Part shown: piece after piece, positions 22,438 to 36,629 of the stretch | Position numbering within the stretch: position 1 is the first letter of the stretch | How the letters are laid out: every line of letters starts with the position of its first letter | Source of the DNA: Mycoplasma bradburyae | GTDB lineage: Bacteria > Bacillota_I > Bacilli_A > Mycoplasmatales > Mycoplasmoidaceae | Length of the DNA: 64,000 bases | Direction of reading: 5' to 3' | NCBI RefSeq assembly: GCF_024338845.1 | Contig: NZ_CP101414.1 | Span: forward strand, 248,001 to 312,000 | The notes under the pieces: generated by a model | The model's database searches: none | What the model saw: the letters and a program-made list of their open reading frames with translations, nothing else | Told to the model about the DNA's origin: nothing | Translations under genes and position numbers: made by a program

Positions 22438-23232
22438 ATGAAAAGAATTTTAAGTTTTTTTAGTTACCGTGGGTTTGTTTTAAACATTATAATGTTGGTA
22501 AGCTTGATTGTTTTTATTACGGTCTATGTTTACTTATCAAATATTGATCCGAATCAGTTAGATCATATGAATGAAAATAAATCACAAAATGGCATTCTTT
22601 TTATTAATGCATCAATTGCTTTTTTAATAATTGGGCTAGCTGGTATAGGGATTACTTTTGGATTAAATCTGGTTTATTGAATTAATAAAGTTAGTCTTAG
22701 AAAAATTATTAAAACAGAAACTAATATTGATTCTTGATTGGTAATTCTATCAATAATTCCGTTAATTGGTGTTGTAGTAGATTTCCTTATTTTTAAGAAA
22801 ACTGCAAATAAATTTTCTGATCGAATCATTAGACCGAATAATTTAGCGACGAAAAATTTATTTAACTGAATGTCAATTACGCAAATATTATTTTCAATTA
22901 TTATTTCAATATTATTGATAGTTAATGTTATTTATTTAAATACCAATTCCTTGAGTAATTTAGGATCAATAAAATTTGTTTCGTTTATTGTTTATGCGCC
23001 GATATCTTATGTAACCGGAATAATATTATTAGTAACTCTAGTTGTTGCGACTGTTAAATTCTTTAGTCGAATTATTAAAACAAAAAAATTAAAGAAAGAA
23101 TTAAGAATTTCATCTAAATCAGAATATTTTGGTCAAATATTTCTTCCTTGATTATTAACTGAATACAGACTAAAAAAAGCGAATTACATTTCGTTGCAAG
23201 ATATGGATAATAATTACCAAGTTTGAAAATAA
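22438..23232 (+). CDS. Membrane protein encoded between 16S and 23S rRNA
   Basis: This 264-residue protein starts at ATG 22438, chosen because a membrane span begins about 10 residues later. A TTG at 22327 in frame would add 37 polar residues but lacks an SD. TGA-Trp occurs at 22678, 22735, 22867, 23149 and 23224. Four to five hydrophobic segments are seen at about residues 10-35, 55-80, 98-115, 145-165 and 178-205, followed by a basic C-terminus (KTKKLKKELR). No family recognised. It has its own promoter and terminator, so it is an independent unit inside the split rRNA locus. Confidence 0.75.
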
Positions 23233-23262
23233 TAAGAATGCATCTCGGATGCATTCTTATTT
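23233..23262 (+). terminator. Terminator of the inter-rRNA membrane protein gene
   Basis: A perfect 12-bp stem (TAAGAATGCATC-TCG-GATGCATTCTTA) is followed by TTTTT, starting immediately after the stop codon. The next 200 bp to the 23S promoter are AT-rich with nothing else that I can support. Confidence 0.85.
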
Positions 23263-23463
23263 TTATATACAAGATAAAAAGAAGTTAATAACAAGAAAAC
23301 TCTTAAATCTTATTAAAAATTGCGATCCTTTTATTTATATAAATAATGTTTAGAATCCTGTATTTTCTAGGGTTTATAAGATCTTGCATTTTCAATACTT
23401 ATAAAAAATAATAGATAAAAATTTTGATAAAAAAACTAAAAATAAAAAATATTTAAAAAAATA

Positions 23464-23492
23464 TTGTCATATTTAGTTTTTTGTGTTATACT
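23464..23492 (+). promoter_or_regulatory. 23S-5S rRNA promoter
   Basis: TTGTCA at 23464-23469 and TATACT at 23487-23492 are spaced by 17 bp, with the same TTTAAAGGCT discriminator as the 16S promoter. Confidence 0.8.
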
Positions 23493-23513
23493 TTTAAAGG
23501 CTTTAAATAGCTA

Positions 23514-23734
23514 ACATTGTTCTTTGAAAACTGAATACGACAAATCTTTCTAGTCCGAAATTTGATTAAAGTATCAAATCAAATTTCAATAATATAGATT
23601 CAAAAATAGCTAATGGATCAAATACATTGTTCTTTGAAAACTGAATACGACAAATCTTTCTAGTCCGAAATTTGATTAAAGTATCAAATCAAATTTCAAT
23701 AATATAGATTCAAAAATAGCTAATGGATCAAATA

Positions 23735-23737
<3 letters not shown>
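23514..23737 (+). repeat. Exact 110-bp tandem duplication in the 23S leader
   Basis: Copy 1 is 23514-23623 and copy 2 is 23624-23733, plus four shared bases to 23737. Each copy has the boxA/processing sequence TGTTCTTTGAAAACTGAATA and ends with GCTAATGGATCAAAT. Both segments are complementary to the 23S trailer. Confidence 0.95.
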
Positions 23738-26636
<2,899 letters not shown>

Positions 26637-26638
<2 letters not shown>

Positions 26639-26701
26639 TTGATCATAAAACATTAGTTGTTTTAATCATTATGATTTGTTGTATTTAGTTTTTCAAAGAG
26701 C
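26637..26701 (+). other. 23S processing stalk, 3' arm
   Basis: ATTTGATC at 26637-26644, CATTAGTTG near 26651 and GATTTGTTGTATTTAGTTTT at 26673-26692 plus TCAAAGAGC are complementary, in order, to the leader segments GATCAAAT, CTAATG and TTCTTTGAAAACTGAATACGAC. They form the RNase III stalk around 23S. Confidence 0.75.
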
Positions 26702-26705
26702 GATG

Positions 26706-26813
26706 TGTGTGATATCGATATCGTGATGGAAACACCTGGTCCCATTCCGAACCCAGAAGTTAAGCATCATGGAGCCGAAGGTAGCTTAGGTGAGAATAGG
26801 AAAATATCACGCA
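26706..26813 (+). rRNA. rrf: 5S ribosomal RNA
   Basis: Helix I pairs GTGTGATAT at 26707-26715 with ATATCACGC at 26804-26812. The core CCATTCCGAACCCAGAAGTT and AAGC is diagnostic. It lies about 70 nt after 23S and is co-transcribed with it. Confidence 0.96.
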
Positions 26814-26826
26814 AACCAAAAATTAA

Positions 26827-26853
26827 AACACCACTATAAGTGGTGTTTTTTTT
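26827..26853 (+). terminator. Terminator of the 23S-5S operon
   Basis: AACACCACT-ATA-AGTGGTGTT is followed by a T run. The AT-rich stretch 26854-27249 after it holds no coding frame, only the promoter noted next. Confidence 0.9.
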
Positions 26854-27160
26854 ATTTTTACTATCAACTATAGCTTAAGAGAGTGTATTAACTTTATTTA
26901 ATTGTTTTAAAGTTATACAATGTTATGTATATTCTTTTTTTAAAGACTAAGGAAAATAAATTCACTAACAAGGGATTTATTATTAATGTCTTAAATTTAA
27001 ATAAGGTTTAAAACAACTTTTATTTAACGATTTAATATTCATTTTTGAATAACATTTAATCTAATAAATAATCAAATTTATTTAATGAATCTTAGTTAAA
27101 AATAAGGAATTATTTTGCTTATTATAATTAAATGTTACAAACTTTATAAATACTGTTTCC

Positions 27161-27189
27161 TAGACTTATAGATTAATTATTGTTATAAT
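27161..27189 (+). promoter_or_regulatory. Promoter of the M60 lipoprotein gene
   Basis: TAGACT at 27161-27166 and TATAAT at 27184-27189 are spaced by 17 bp. The ATG is at 27250, leaving a leader of about 55 nt with no clear SD. Confidence 0.5.
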
Positions 27190-27249
27190 TAATAGATAAC
27201 TCATTAACTTTATCATTTTTCAAAAAACTATTTAATAAACTAAAACAAT

Positions 27250-30200
27250 ATGTTAAAAACAAGAAAAATCAATAAATTTATAAAATTGTCAGCATTACCT
27301 GCTAGCTTGATTTTAGGTTCAATTATAACAAGTTGTACGCCAATTCCGATAATCAGTAAAATCGGTAAACAAGAAAAACAAAAAACAACTGATCAAAATG
27401 TAGATAATTCAGCAAATCCCACAGTTGATAATATTGGTGATAACCCAATCATTAATGATCCTAGTACTAGTTTAACTTCAATCAATAGAAGAAATGAAAA
27501 TAATGATAATGATATTATAGAGAATGCGATAGCTAATAACGCAAATTCATCTTCTGAAATTAATAATATCGATATTAGAAGTAAGAGTTATGTAAACGAC
27601 GAAGAATGATTTAAAAAGTTAAGTACAGATGATGTAGTTTTTGTTGATGGTTCAGCAAAAACAAAAAGATTCTATTCAAGAAGTGACAAAGTTAATAACG
27701 CTGAATATGAAACAGATTTATTGAATCAATACGGAGATAAAGGTTTCAGATATCCAGCTTGAAATTATAACTATGAAACAGGGACTAATGCTTTATTAAC
27801 ATTGCCTGAAGCTAATTCAGATGGTAGTCCTAATGTATTAAATATGTCTACTGCTGTTTTTGAAGAAAAAGTCCCAACCAAATATACAGATGGTAGGTCT
27901 GGCATCAGATTTAATGATTCATCATGAATTTCTAATGAAATTAAAAATAATAGATTAAAAAAACACCCAGCAGCTAAACTATGATATCAAACAATGCCAA
28001 CGGCTGACACTCAAGCAATTGAACAAGACCTTAAGATTAGCACAAGAAGAACTGGTTCAGTAAACACCGGTGTTTATGCAGTGCCTGGTGAGGTAGTTAA
28101 AATTAAATTAAGTCCAAATACATTTAATTTACTTAAACAAATGTATCCAAACACTGATAAGGCATTACCATTTCAAGCTATACTTAATATAAATTATTGA
28201 CATAATAGACCATACGATAACTCTGGTAGAATATCTAATCGTTATCCATTTGTTCAAACCACTTTTTCATTTACATGAAACGATTTTTATGAAGATGAAC
28301 AATGTTTCAAAATTGGTAGCCCATTTGGTGGAAGTGTAACACTTGAAATTAATAATAGAATATCTAGTAATAATGGCGAACCATACAGTTTAGAATTCAA
28401 TCTTACAGATGGTGTCGAAATGCTTAATTATTGATATAAGAGCACATCAAAAAAAGAGTGAGATGATCAAATTGAAAGAATTAAGAATGGTAAATTAAAA
28501 GCACCTAATGTCGGAATTCAATCAGGTTATTTTTCATTAGCTACATCATTTACTGCTGATAAAACAGTTGCCTATTTACCTATTAATCAGGTATCTTTCC
28601 CTGAAACTGTAATGCGAAAATGGGAAAGCTTTTTTACCTCTTCATTTAGATGATATGGATACAATCACAAAAGAATAAACTTGAAATATTGTGATGATAT
28701 TTGAAATGGAGCTGGAGCTTGAGGTGGCGGAGATAATTTATTTGCACCTATTGGTTGGTCTTCAAGATTTTTTATAGCTGATGATCAATTCGGATTAACT
28801 AATTGAGGTAACTACCATGAAGTTAACCACAATTTCGAAGTTAAGGAAGATCCTTTTAATATCAAAAACCATGGTTGAACTAACATTCCTTCAGTTATCA
28901 ATCTTTCTTACATTAATGATATTTTAAGATATAGAAATGAAGTGAATATAAACGGTGAAGGAAACACCGATGGATGAAAACGTTTAGCTAATCATTACAC
29001 TTTAAATAAAACTTACAAGGATTGATATAATTTCTATGCTAACATGGTTCACACATTAGGTCGTGATCGTTTTGTTGATTGAACTTTAAGTAGTGGTTGA
29101 AATGGTAGATCTTGAGCAGGTTTTGATACAGTTTCTTATTTATCAGAATTCACTGGAATTAATTTTGTATATACTTTAAGAAATTCTTATGATCGTAGTA
29201 ATATAAATAATTATGATCATTCATTTAAAAAAGCTTCAGGCTATGAATTAAATCAAGGTGAACAAGTTTGATATGATATTTCATTGAGTAAATATCCTGC
29301 GTTAGATTTTGTTAGTAGTTTATATGCTGCTGGTTCTTATTGATACGATTCAAGAACAAAAACCTATACTTATAATGGAGATACTCAACCTGCCTACGAA
29401 ATTCCGGCTGGCGAAAGTCATACATTTGATTTTGAAAATACAATTATTTCACGTAACGATAAATTTAGATGATCTGAACTAAAATTAGATTCGATGACAA
29501 CTAAGAATGGCGGTAAATTAGAAAGAAATCCATTCAATCCTAAATTGATTGATTATACTCCTAACCTTAGTAAATTGAATGAAATTGACGAATTTGATGT
29601 AACTATAGTTCCTGATAAATGAGCTGAAAGACCTGAAAAATATGTTCCTGGTTACAAATTTAAAATTAAAATTCGTAATGTTGTTAAAGGTTTTGAAGCT
29701 AGAATTAAGGAAGCAGCACCTTCTAATTGAAGCATTTCAGATATTAATACAGCTATTAGAAGGTTAGGAACAAGACGAGATGTTACTAGATATCCTTATT
29801 CATATAATAATTCAACTGATATAACTGAATCAAAACAATTACTTCGCTTAAAAGGTTATTATAGAGCTCAAGCTGATGGTGATATTAAAATTAAAGGTCA
29901 AATTGACGACTGATATAAATTAACTATCAATCCTAATGGTTCATCGGACGATGAAGCGAATGACATTGTAACATCTTCTTCAAGTTATCAAGGTGGTGAA
30001 AGAATATTAGGTGAAATTAAAAACGCCATAAAAGGTCGCTGATATTATATTAGTCTTGATATATATAATAACGGAGGAAGAGGTTGAGCTAAGGTTTTAG
30101 CAGAAATTAATGGACAAAATTTATATAATTTTTCGGACAACATAATTCCTGAATCTTTAGCAGAATTAGACGCAGATAAGAATAATTGAGATAAATATAT

Positions 30201-31113
30201 AGATGATTATTCTTATGATTATAAAGAACGCCAATTTGATATTGCTAATAGATTTAAAGAAGAATTAAATACATTATATCTTCTTGATGATAATAACAAT
30301 AAGATATCAACTCCTTTTACAACAACATCGAGTTTAGGAAATGCTGGTAGTGATACAAACTGAACAAACATTAATATCATTGATGGTTGAAACAAAAGAG
30401 TTGAATATTGAAATACTAAAGAAGCTACATTTACTTGGAAATTCGAAAAACCTGTTCATTTAAATTTAATTCAAATCAAAAACTATTATAGACATTACGA
30501 ACACAGACCAGACCGAATTAAAATTTTTGCTAAAATAAATGGTGAAGAGAAGCAATTAATTAATGGTAGATTTGGTAAAGATCTTGAAAGATATTACATT
30601 GAATACAATTTAAATATTGAAGAAATAAGAATTGAATTCAAAAAGAATTCTTCAACAAGAAATGGTATAGTTATTGGTAGTGTTGGATTCTATACTGATA
30701 ATAGAATTGATACGTTTAAGAGTGCTATAAATAACGACTTTAATTATTATGGTGCTTGAAAAATTGATCGAAATAATAAATCATTTATTAATGGTTATGC
30801 ATTATCAACTACAACATTAAACGATTATGTTGAATTTACTAAGGATATGAAATCATATGTAATTTATGGTTACACATCAAATAAACCAGCTGTAATTGAT
30901 ATTTACCATGATGACAAATTAGTAGAAGAGAATGTTGAAATAAGATCACAATTCGATATAAACAACAATAAATTAATTGAAAGATTCTTTGATAATAAAG
31001 GTAATCATAAGGTTAAAATTGTAAATAAATCTAATAACCCACTAGTAATAGGGTATTACGGCATTAATGATAAAGAAGACAGAATTGACACCTTACCATC
31101 AAGTAATTTATAA
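27250..31113 (+). CDS. M60-type metallopeptidase lipoprotein with PA14-like and F5/8C-like domains
   Basis: This 1287-residue protein has over 40 TGA-Trp codons and appears shattered under the standard code. The signal peptide ends in lipobox IITS|C (Cys29), followed by an Asn/Asp-rich linker. A peptidase M60 domain spans about residues 255-650. Its N-terminal mark is 'TGVYAVPGEVVKIKL' and its zinc motif is HEVNH at 523-527 with Glu530 or Glu533 downstream. Next come a PA14-like block near 864-960 ('LLRLKGYYRAQADGDIKIKG') and an F5/8C (discoidin-like) block near 1020-1150. M60 proteases cleave mucin-type glycoproteins, so surface proteolysis of host mucins is likely. Substrate is inferred. 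Confidence 0.88.
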
Positions 31114-31136
31114 ACCATAGACCAATTATTTAGATA

Positions 31137-31172
31137 AAAGATAAAACAAATCATAAGATTGTTTTATCTTTA
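31137..31172 (+). terminator. Hairpin terminator after the M60 lipoprotein
   Basis: A perfect 13-bp AT-rich stem (AAAGATAAAACAA/TTGTTTTATCTTT) has a 9-nt loop. The T tail is weak, so termination efficiency is uncertain. Confidence 0.55.
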
Positions 31173-31221
31173 ATTCTTTAATGAATTAAATTAACAAAAA
31201 TAAAAGAAGACAGAGATAACG

Positions 31222-33144
31222 ATGAAGAAAACTAAAAAAATAATTTTAATGGGGAGTATATTAGCTTCTAGTATTATCCCTTTTGTAACAACAGCATGTA
31301 AGACGGAAGAAAATTTAAAAAAAGATAATAAAAATAAAAGTAGTAATCAAACCGATTCAGGAAATGTAAGTAAAGATAATATTGACAAAAACGCTTCGAA
31401 TAATTCTGATAGCGAAAGCAATTTATCCAAAGAAAATGATTCATCTAATAAAAACCAAGATGTAGATAATCTTGGATTATTTGAATCTAACGATCAAGAA
31501 ATTTCTGATAGTAATTATTATGACGAATCATCTATTGATGATGAAATAAGAAAATTAGCTGAGAAAGAAGAAAGTTTAGCTAATATATCAAATCCAACTA
31601 CTAGCACTTCAAGTACAACTTCGACTTCATCTGAGCCAAGTCAAGCTGATAATACTTTAGCTAATTACCAAATAAAGATTAATGAATGACAAGGCTTATA
31701 TAATAAAGGTATGGCATTGATAGATGCTATAAATGCATCTAATCAAACAGTAAAAAATTCCTATTTAGAATTTATAAAGACTCAAGTTAATAAGATAAAA
31801 TCTGGTATAGATAGTACTGCGAGTTCAAAAAATGTTAACAATAGCACTGTTCAAGCGGTTGAACAGGCTGTAAGTTTTATAAAAACTTATGTACCACATA
31901 TTAATACATTAGACCCTACATTCACTTTTAAGTGGGCAGAAGAAAATGAACAAATTTTATCTAATTATAAAAATAAATTAACTCAATTTAAAAACATCGT
32001 CCAATTTGCTAAAAATCAAGCTACTCTTGTAGATACTCCTCTAGAAGGTGAATCTGCAGATAATAACGCAAGAGTATTAGAAAGTCAATATAATCAATAC
32101 AAAGACAAACCATATAGTTTACAAAATGAGCAAATATTAGATACTGTAATTTATCGAGCTAAAGAATCTCTTGAAATAATAAAAAATGAGGTTTTTAAAT
32201 TTAGAAAAAAAGTTTTGATTGATAAGAAGAGTAATGAAGCTGCTAGAGCTAAATGGAATAAAATGCCTCTTTTAGATGGTCTTAAATACATGGATAAAGA
32301 TTTAGATACTAGAGAACAGTATGTCGATACTTTCAAGACAGTAGCTGATTTATATCCTTCTGCTGTTATGGGTGTTGTTTATAAAGATTTAGATAGAGAT
32401 CATTTCTATGATTCCATATTTGAAAATCCAACTACAATGGCTGTTATAGATAAATATTGAAAGAAGTTTGAAGTAGAAATAAGAGCTGGTAGAGGTGAAT
32501 TTAGTGATACTAAATTAGCGTTAGTTGAATTAGATTTAAATGATGTTGAAGCCTTTAAACCGCTAATTAAATTTGCTGATTATTACACTAAATCTCAACT
32601 AGAAAAATATAACACATTGAGAGCTAAACTAAAAATCGCTCCTATCAGTGATTTATCTGAAACCTTAACTGATACAGAAAAAGCAAAATTATTACTTCAT
32701 GGAATTTTAGCGACTGTTAGAGGTGATTTTATTAGAAGAGGTGAAAAAGTTAATGGTTATAAATTAGTTGGGCATAGTTATAATATTGAAACAAAACGCG
32801 TAGCTGAAGAACATAAATGATATTACACTGAGAATTACTACGGTTTATACAATAATCCTTCACAATCACCTAAGAACGTTGGGTTTTCAGCTGAATTTGC
32901 TTCTTCAATTTTTTTCAAAGCAATTATGGGTGAAAGAAAACCTTATAGTGAATATCGCGATGCGTCTGATGTTAAGAAATTTGCTGATTGAGGGCATCTA
33001 TATAATACTTTAGATGTTCATCATGGGTTTTATGGATCTATTGTTGTTCTTAAACGCGATCCTAAACCAGGAGAAGAAAATTCTAGATTTAATAAATACA
33101 ACTTCAATGCTATTGATATGGTATTCAAAGAAGGAAGAAAATAA
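31222..33144 (+). CDS. Lipoprotein with possible C-terminal CAP/SCP-like domain
   Basis: This 640-residue protein has lipobox VTTA|C (Cys26). A Ser/Asn/Asp-rich disordered linker runs to about residue 150, then a helical region to about 380, and a more conserved C-terminal domain. The last 150 residues contain 'AEEHKWYYTENYYGLY' and 'ADWGHLYNTLDVHHGFYGSIVVL'. These recall the CAP/SCP motifs 'H...EN' and 'GH..N.l.....G.g', so a CAP-superfamily fold is possible but not certain. TGA-Trp occurs at 31687, 32458, 32818 and 32989. It lies 108 bp after the M60 protease gene; joint surface expression is plausible. Function unknown. Confidence 0.75.
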
Positions 33145-33238
33145 TAGAACAACGAATATTTCAGCGCAAAATTAAGTTGATTCTTTTATTAATTAGATAT
33201 AAAACGACTCGTTTTTAAGATTAAGAAAATATATTTGT

Positions 33239-33244
33239 TATAAT
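33239..33244 (+). promoter_or_regulatory. Promoter -10 of the dnaE cluster
   Basis: A perfect TATAAT lies 44 bp upstream of the small coiled-coil gene that opens the replication/repair cluster. Confidence 0.5.
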
Positions 33245-33287
33245 TTTATTAACTATTTATTAACTACATAAACCTGTGAGGCTATTG

Positions 33288-33548
33288 ATGGATTCTAATA
33301 AAAAAAACAAAACTGTACGTTTTAACACATCATCTAAAGATCTAGAAAAATTTGAACGTGTTAAATTAGAAGACACCAAAGTTTTTAACATGGAAGATAG
33401 TCTTCTAAAGATAGAATTAACTGAAAAAATTGCTAATTTAACTAAGGAATTCGAAAATTCTACAGATAAAGAAACTCGTAAAGAACTTAAAAAAGAAATC
33501 AAAGAACTTCAAAAAGAATTAGCTAAATTGACAGATCAAAAAAAATAA
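33288..33548 (+). CDS. Small coiled-coil protein upstream of dnaE
   Basis: This 86-residue protein uses ATG 33288, preceded by GAGG at a 6-nt spacing; an in-frame GTG at 33276 overlaps that SD and is rejected as start. Residues 40-86 are almost entirely Lys/Glu/Leu heptads, a strong coiled coil. The stop abuts the dnaE ATG with no gap, so translation is probably coupled. No function recognised. Confidence 0.7.
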   Translation: MDSNKKNKTVRFNTSSKDLEKFERVKLEDTKVFNMEDSLLKIELTEKIANLTKEFENSTDKETRKELKKEIKELQKELAKLTDQKK

Positions 33549-36500
33549 ATGTTTGTCAACTTAAACACAAGATCTTACTATTCTTTACTAAGTACTAATT
33601 TAAGTATTAGTAAAATTATTGAATTTGCTATTGAGAATAAACAAACTCATGTTTGTTTAACAGATTTTAATGTTCTTTATGGAGCTGTTGAATTTTTTAA
33701 TTTAGCGAAAAAAAATAATCTAGTCCCAATCATAGGTCTAGAAATTTTTGATATATCTAGTAATTCTGAACTAGTTTTAATAGCTAAGAATAATGATGGA
33801 TATTTAAAATTAATTAAAATTAGTAGTTTAGCTAGTAGTTCGATTGAATTTAACATTTTTGATTATTTAGACGATAATCTTTTTTTAATTGTTAAGTCTG
33901 GCAATTTTTGATGAGACCACCCAAATTGTTTAAATAAAGATGATTTAGCATTTAATTTTGCTAACTGTTATGACTTGAAAGATAAGGTTGGCTTAAATTT
34001 GATTAATGCTATAAGTATTAAACAGTCAGGTCAAAAATCGAAATTTGAAATTAATGAACTGTATAACGATGATATTGTTTTAGCCAGTCCATTTTTAAGT
34101 ACGAATCAAGCCAATAGCAAGTTTTCTGATAAACAATTAGATAAACTCAATAATTTAATTCAAAAATGTTCTTTTTGAGATTTAGATAATCTTAAAAAAA
34201 ATACAATAATTAAATATAAAACTCCAAAAGGATTTGATAGTAACACTTATCTAGAAGAATTATGTAAAAAATCTTTTAATGAGTTGCTAGATAAAAAACT
34301 TGTTAAATTAGATGATATTAAACGCCTTGTTTCTGAATTGGATGTTATCAAGCGCCTTAATTTTAGTGATTATTTCTTATTCGTATATGATTTCATCTAC
34401 TTCGCTAAAAAAGAAGGAATTGTAATAGGACCAGGAAGAGGTTCTGCTGCTGGTTCATTTGTTTCTTATCTTTTAAATATAACTACAATTAATCCGATCG
34501 AATACGGATTAATCTTTGAACGTTTTCTAAACCCTGAACGTAAGAGCATGCCTGATATTGATGTTGATATCATGGATTCACGGCGTGAAGATGTTGCTAA
34601 ATACATTTTTGATAAGTATTCTAAAAACAATGTTGCCAACATTATCACTTTTCAAAGAATTAAGGTAAAAAACGCAATTCGTGACGTTTGTCGTGTTTTA
34701 GATTTAAAAACATCTGAAACTGATGAAGTTATTAAATTTGTTAGTTATGACGAAATTGAAGAGTGAGAACAGAATAAGGATTCTGCCGGGCTTAAAAAAG
34801 TTATCAAATGCCAAGAATGCGATGAATTTAATAAGAATTGTGGTAGATCTGGTAATGTTAGTTGTTATAAAATTAGAAAGATTTTTGATCTAGCTGAAAT
34901 GATTTTTAATGTTCCAAGGCAAATCGGATCGCATGCAGCAGGTATTGTATGTGGTAACGAACCGCTTGATACTTGCATTCCATTAATCTATTCTGGCGAT
35001 CGTGCAACTTCGCAATTTTCAATGGAATATCTTGAACAATTTGGATTAATAAAAATCGACTTGCTAGGATTAAAAACATTAACAATTATCGATGAAATTA
35101 ACAATTTAGTTAAATTAAATCACGACAAAAATTTTGACATCAATAAAGTAGAATTAGACAATAAAGAAACCTTTAATTTATTAAAGAAAAGTTACACAAA
35201 AGGTGTCTTTCAATTAGAATCTGTTGGGATGCAAAATGTTTTGAGAAAAGTGCTTCCAGATTCTTTAGAAGATATTTCTATTATTTCAGCATTATTCCGT
35301 CCAGGCCCGCAACAAAATATTGATGAATATGTTGAACGTAAGTTTTCGAATAAAAAATACGATCATTTAAGTGATGAATTAATTGATATTCTAAAACCTA
35401 CTCACGGAATTATTGTTTATCAAGAACAAGTCATTAATACGGCCATAGTTGTAGCTAAATTTAGCGCTGCTCAAGCTGATTTATTTAGAAGAGCGATTTC
35501 TAAAAAAGATGAAGAGCTATTGTTAAAAGAAAAAGATAATTTCATTAGGCAAGCAACAAAAAATAATTACACAAAAGAAAAAGCTGTTGAAATCTTCGAA
35601 TATTTACATAAATTTGCTGACTACGGATTTAATCATTCCCATTCTTTAGCGTATGCTTTTTTAGCATACCAAATGGCTTATCTAAAAGCGAATTATCCCA
35701 AAGAATTCTATCTAACTTTATTAAGACATAATATTGATACTAAATCAAAATTAGCTGATTATTTTATCGAAATTATTGAACGTAATATCAGTTTAGTTAA
35801 ACCTAATATTAATTTATCAGATGCTTCATTCAGTTTAAGTTCTGATGGTCAAAAAATCATTTTAGGATTTAATATGATAAATGGTCTTGGTAGTGAAATT
35901 GCTAACAAAATTATTGAGGCTAGAAATAATAAACGATTCGATTCTTTTATTGATTGTTTAATTAATTTACATAAAAAAGGGATAACTAAAGTTTTATTCG
36001 AAAAATTAATCAATGCCGGTGTTTTTGATGAATATCGACAAGAATTTTCTAAAAAAGTAATGATTGCTTTAGTTAAAAATTATTATGATGAAAATAATTC
36101 TTACAAAAGCGACGATGATCTCATAAGCTTTCAAGAAAAAAAAGAGATTATCAATTCGAATATTTTCTTTTTAAACAAACAAAATCCTGAATTGTTTAGC
36201 GTTTTAACAAGGGAAGAATTAGAAAAAGAAAATGAGCAAACTGATAGTTTACTTAAAGTTTCTTTTTTAGATCTTAAAAATAAGATTTACAAACCAAATA
36301 TTTTTAAAAGCGAAATAACAAAACTAGAAAAAAATATTAAAAATCTAAAAACTGTTAAAGAATTAAAAGGAACGCTCAACAAAGAAGTGTGTTCGATGTT
36401 AGTTCAAATCAAAAAGAAAGAACTAAAAAATAAAATTTGAAGATTTACAGTATTTGATGGAGCTTACCAAATAAATGTTAAGGTAAGAGATCTTAAGTTA

Positions 36501-36629
36501 GTTGAATATTTATCTAATTTTATTGATAAGGAAGACAAGTTATTAATAAGATTAGAACGAGATATTTTTAGGGGTTATGATTCTTACACAGCACTTGGTT
36601 TAATTGAATATAAAAACAATCATGAATAA
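33549..36629 (+). CDS. dnaE: DNA polymerase III alpha subunit, DnaE type
   Basis: This 1026-residue polymerase is the second replicative polymerase besides PolC (MG261 position). The N-terminal PHP domain is degenerate: the usual HxH metal ligands are replaced by 'NLNTRSYYSLL'. GPGRGS lies at residues 294-299. The catalytic aspartates lie in PDIDVD at 335-340, and 'FNHSHSLAYA' follows around residue 696. A four-cysteine cluster (Cys421, 424, 431, 439) sits in a linker not typical of DnaE. The C-terminus shows a helix-hairpin-helix region and an OB-like end. TGA-Trp occurs at 33909, 34176, 34764 and 36438. It overlaps the exonuclease gene by 8 nt. Confidence 0.95.

Noticed and set aside
26854..27249. 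Small RNA or gene in the AT-rich gap after 5S
   Set aside because: No open frame of useful length, no stable GC-containing hairpin and no conserved motif other than the promoter for the M60 gene.
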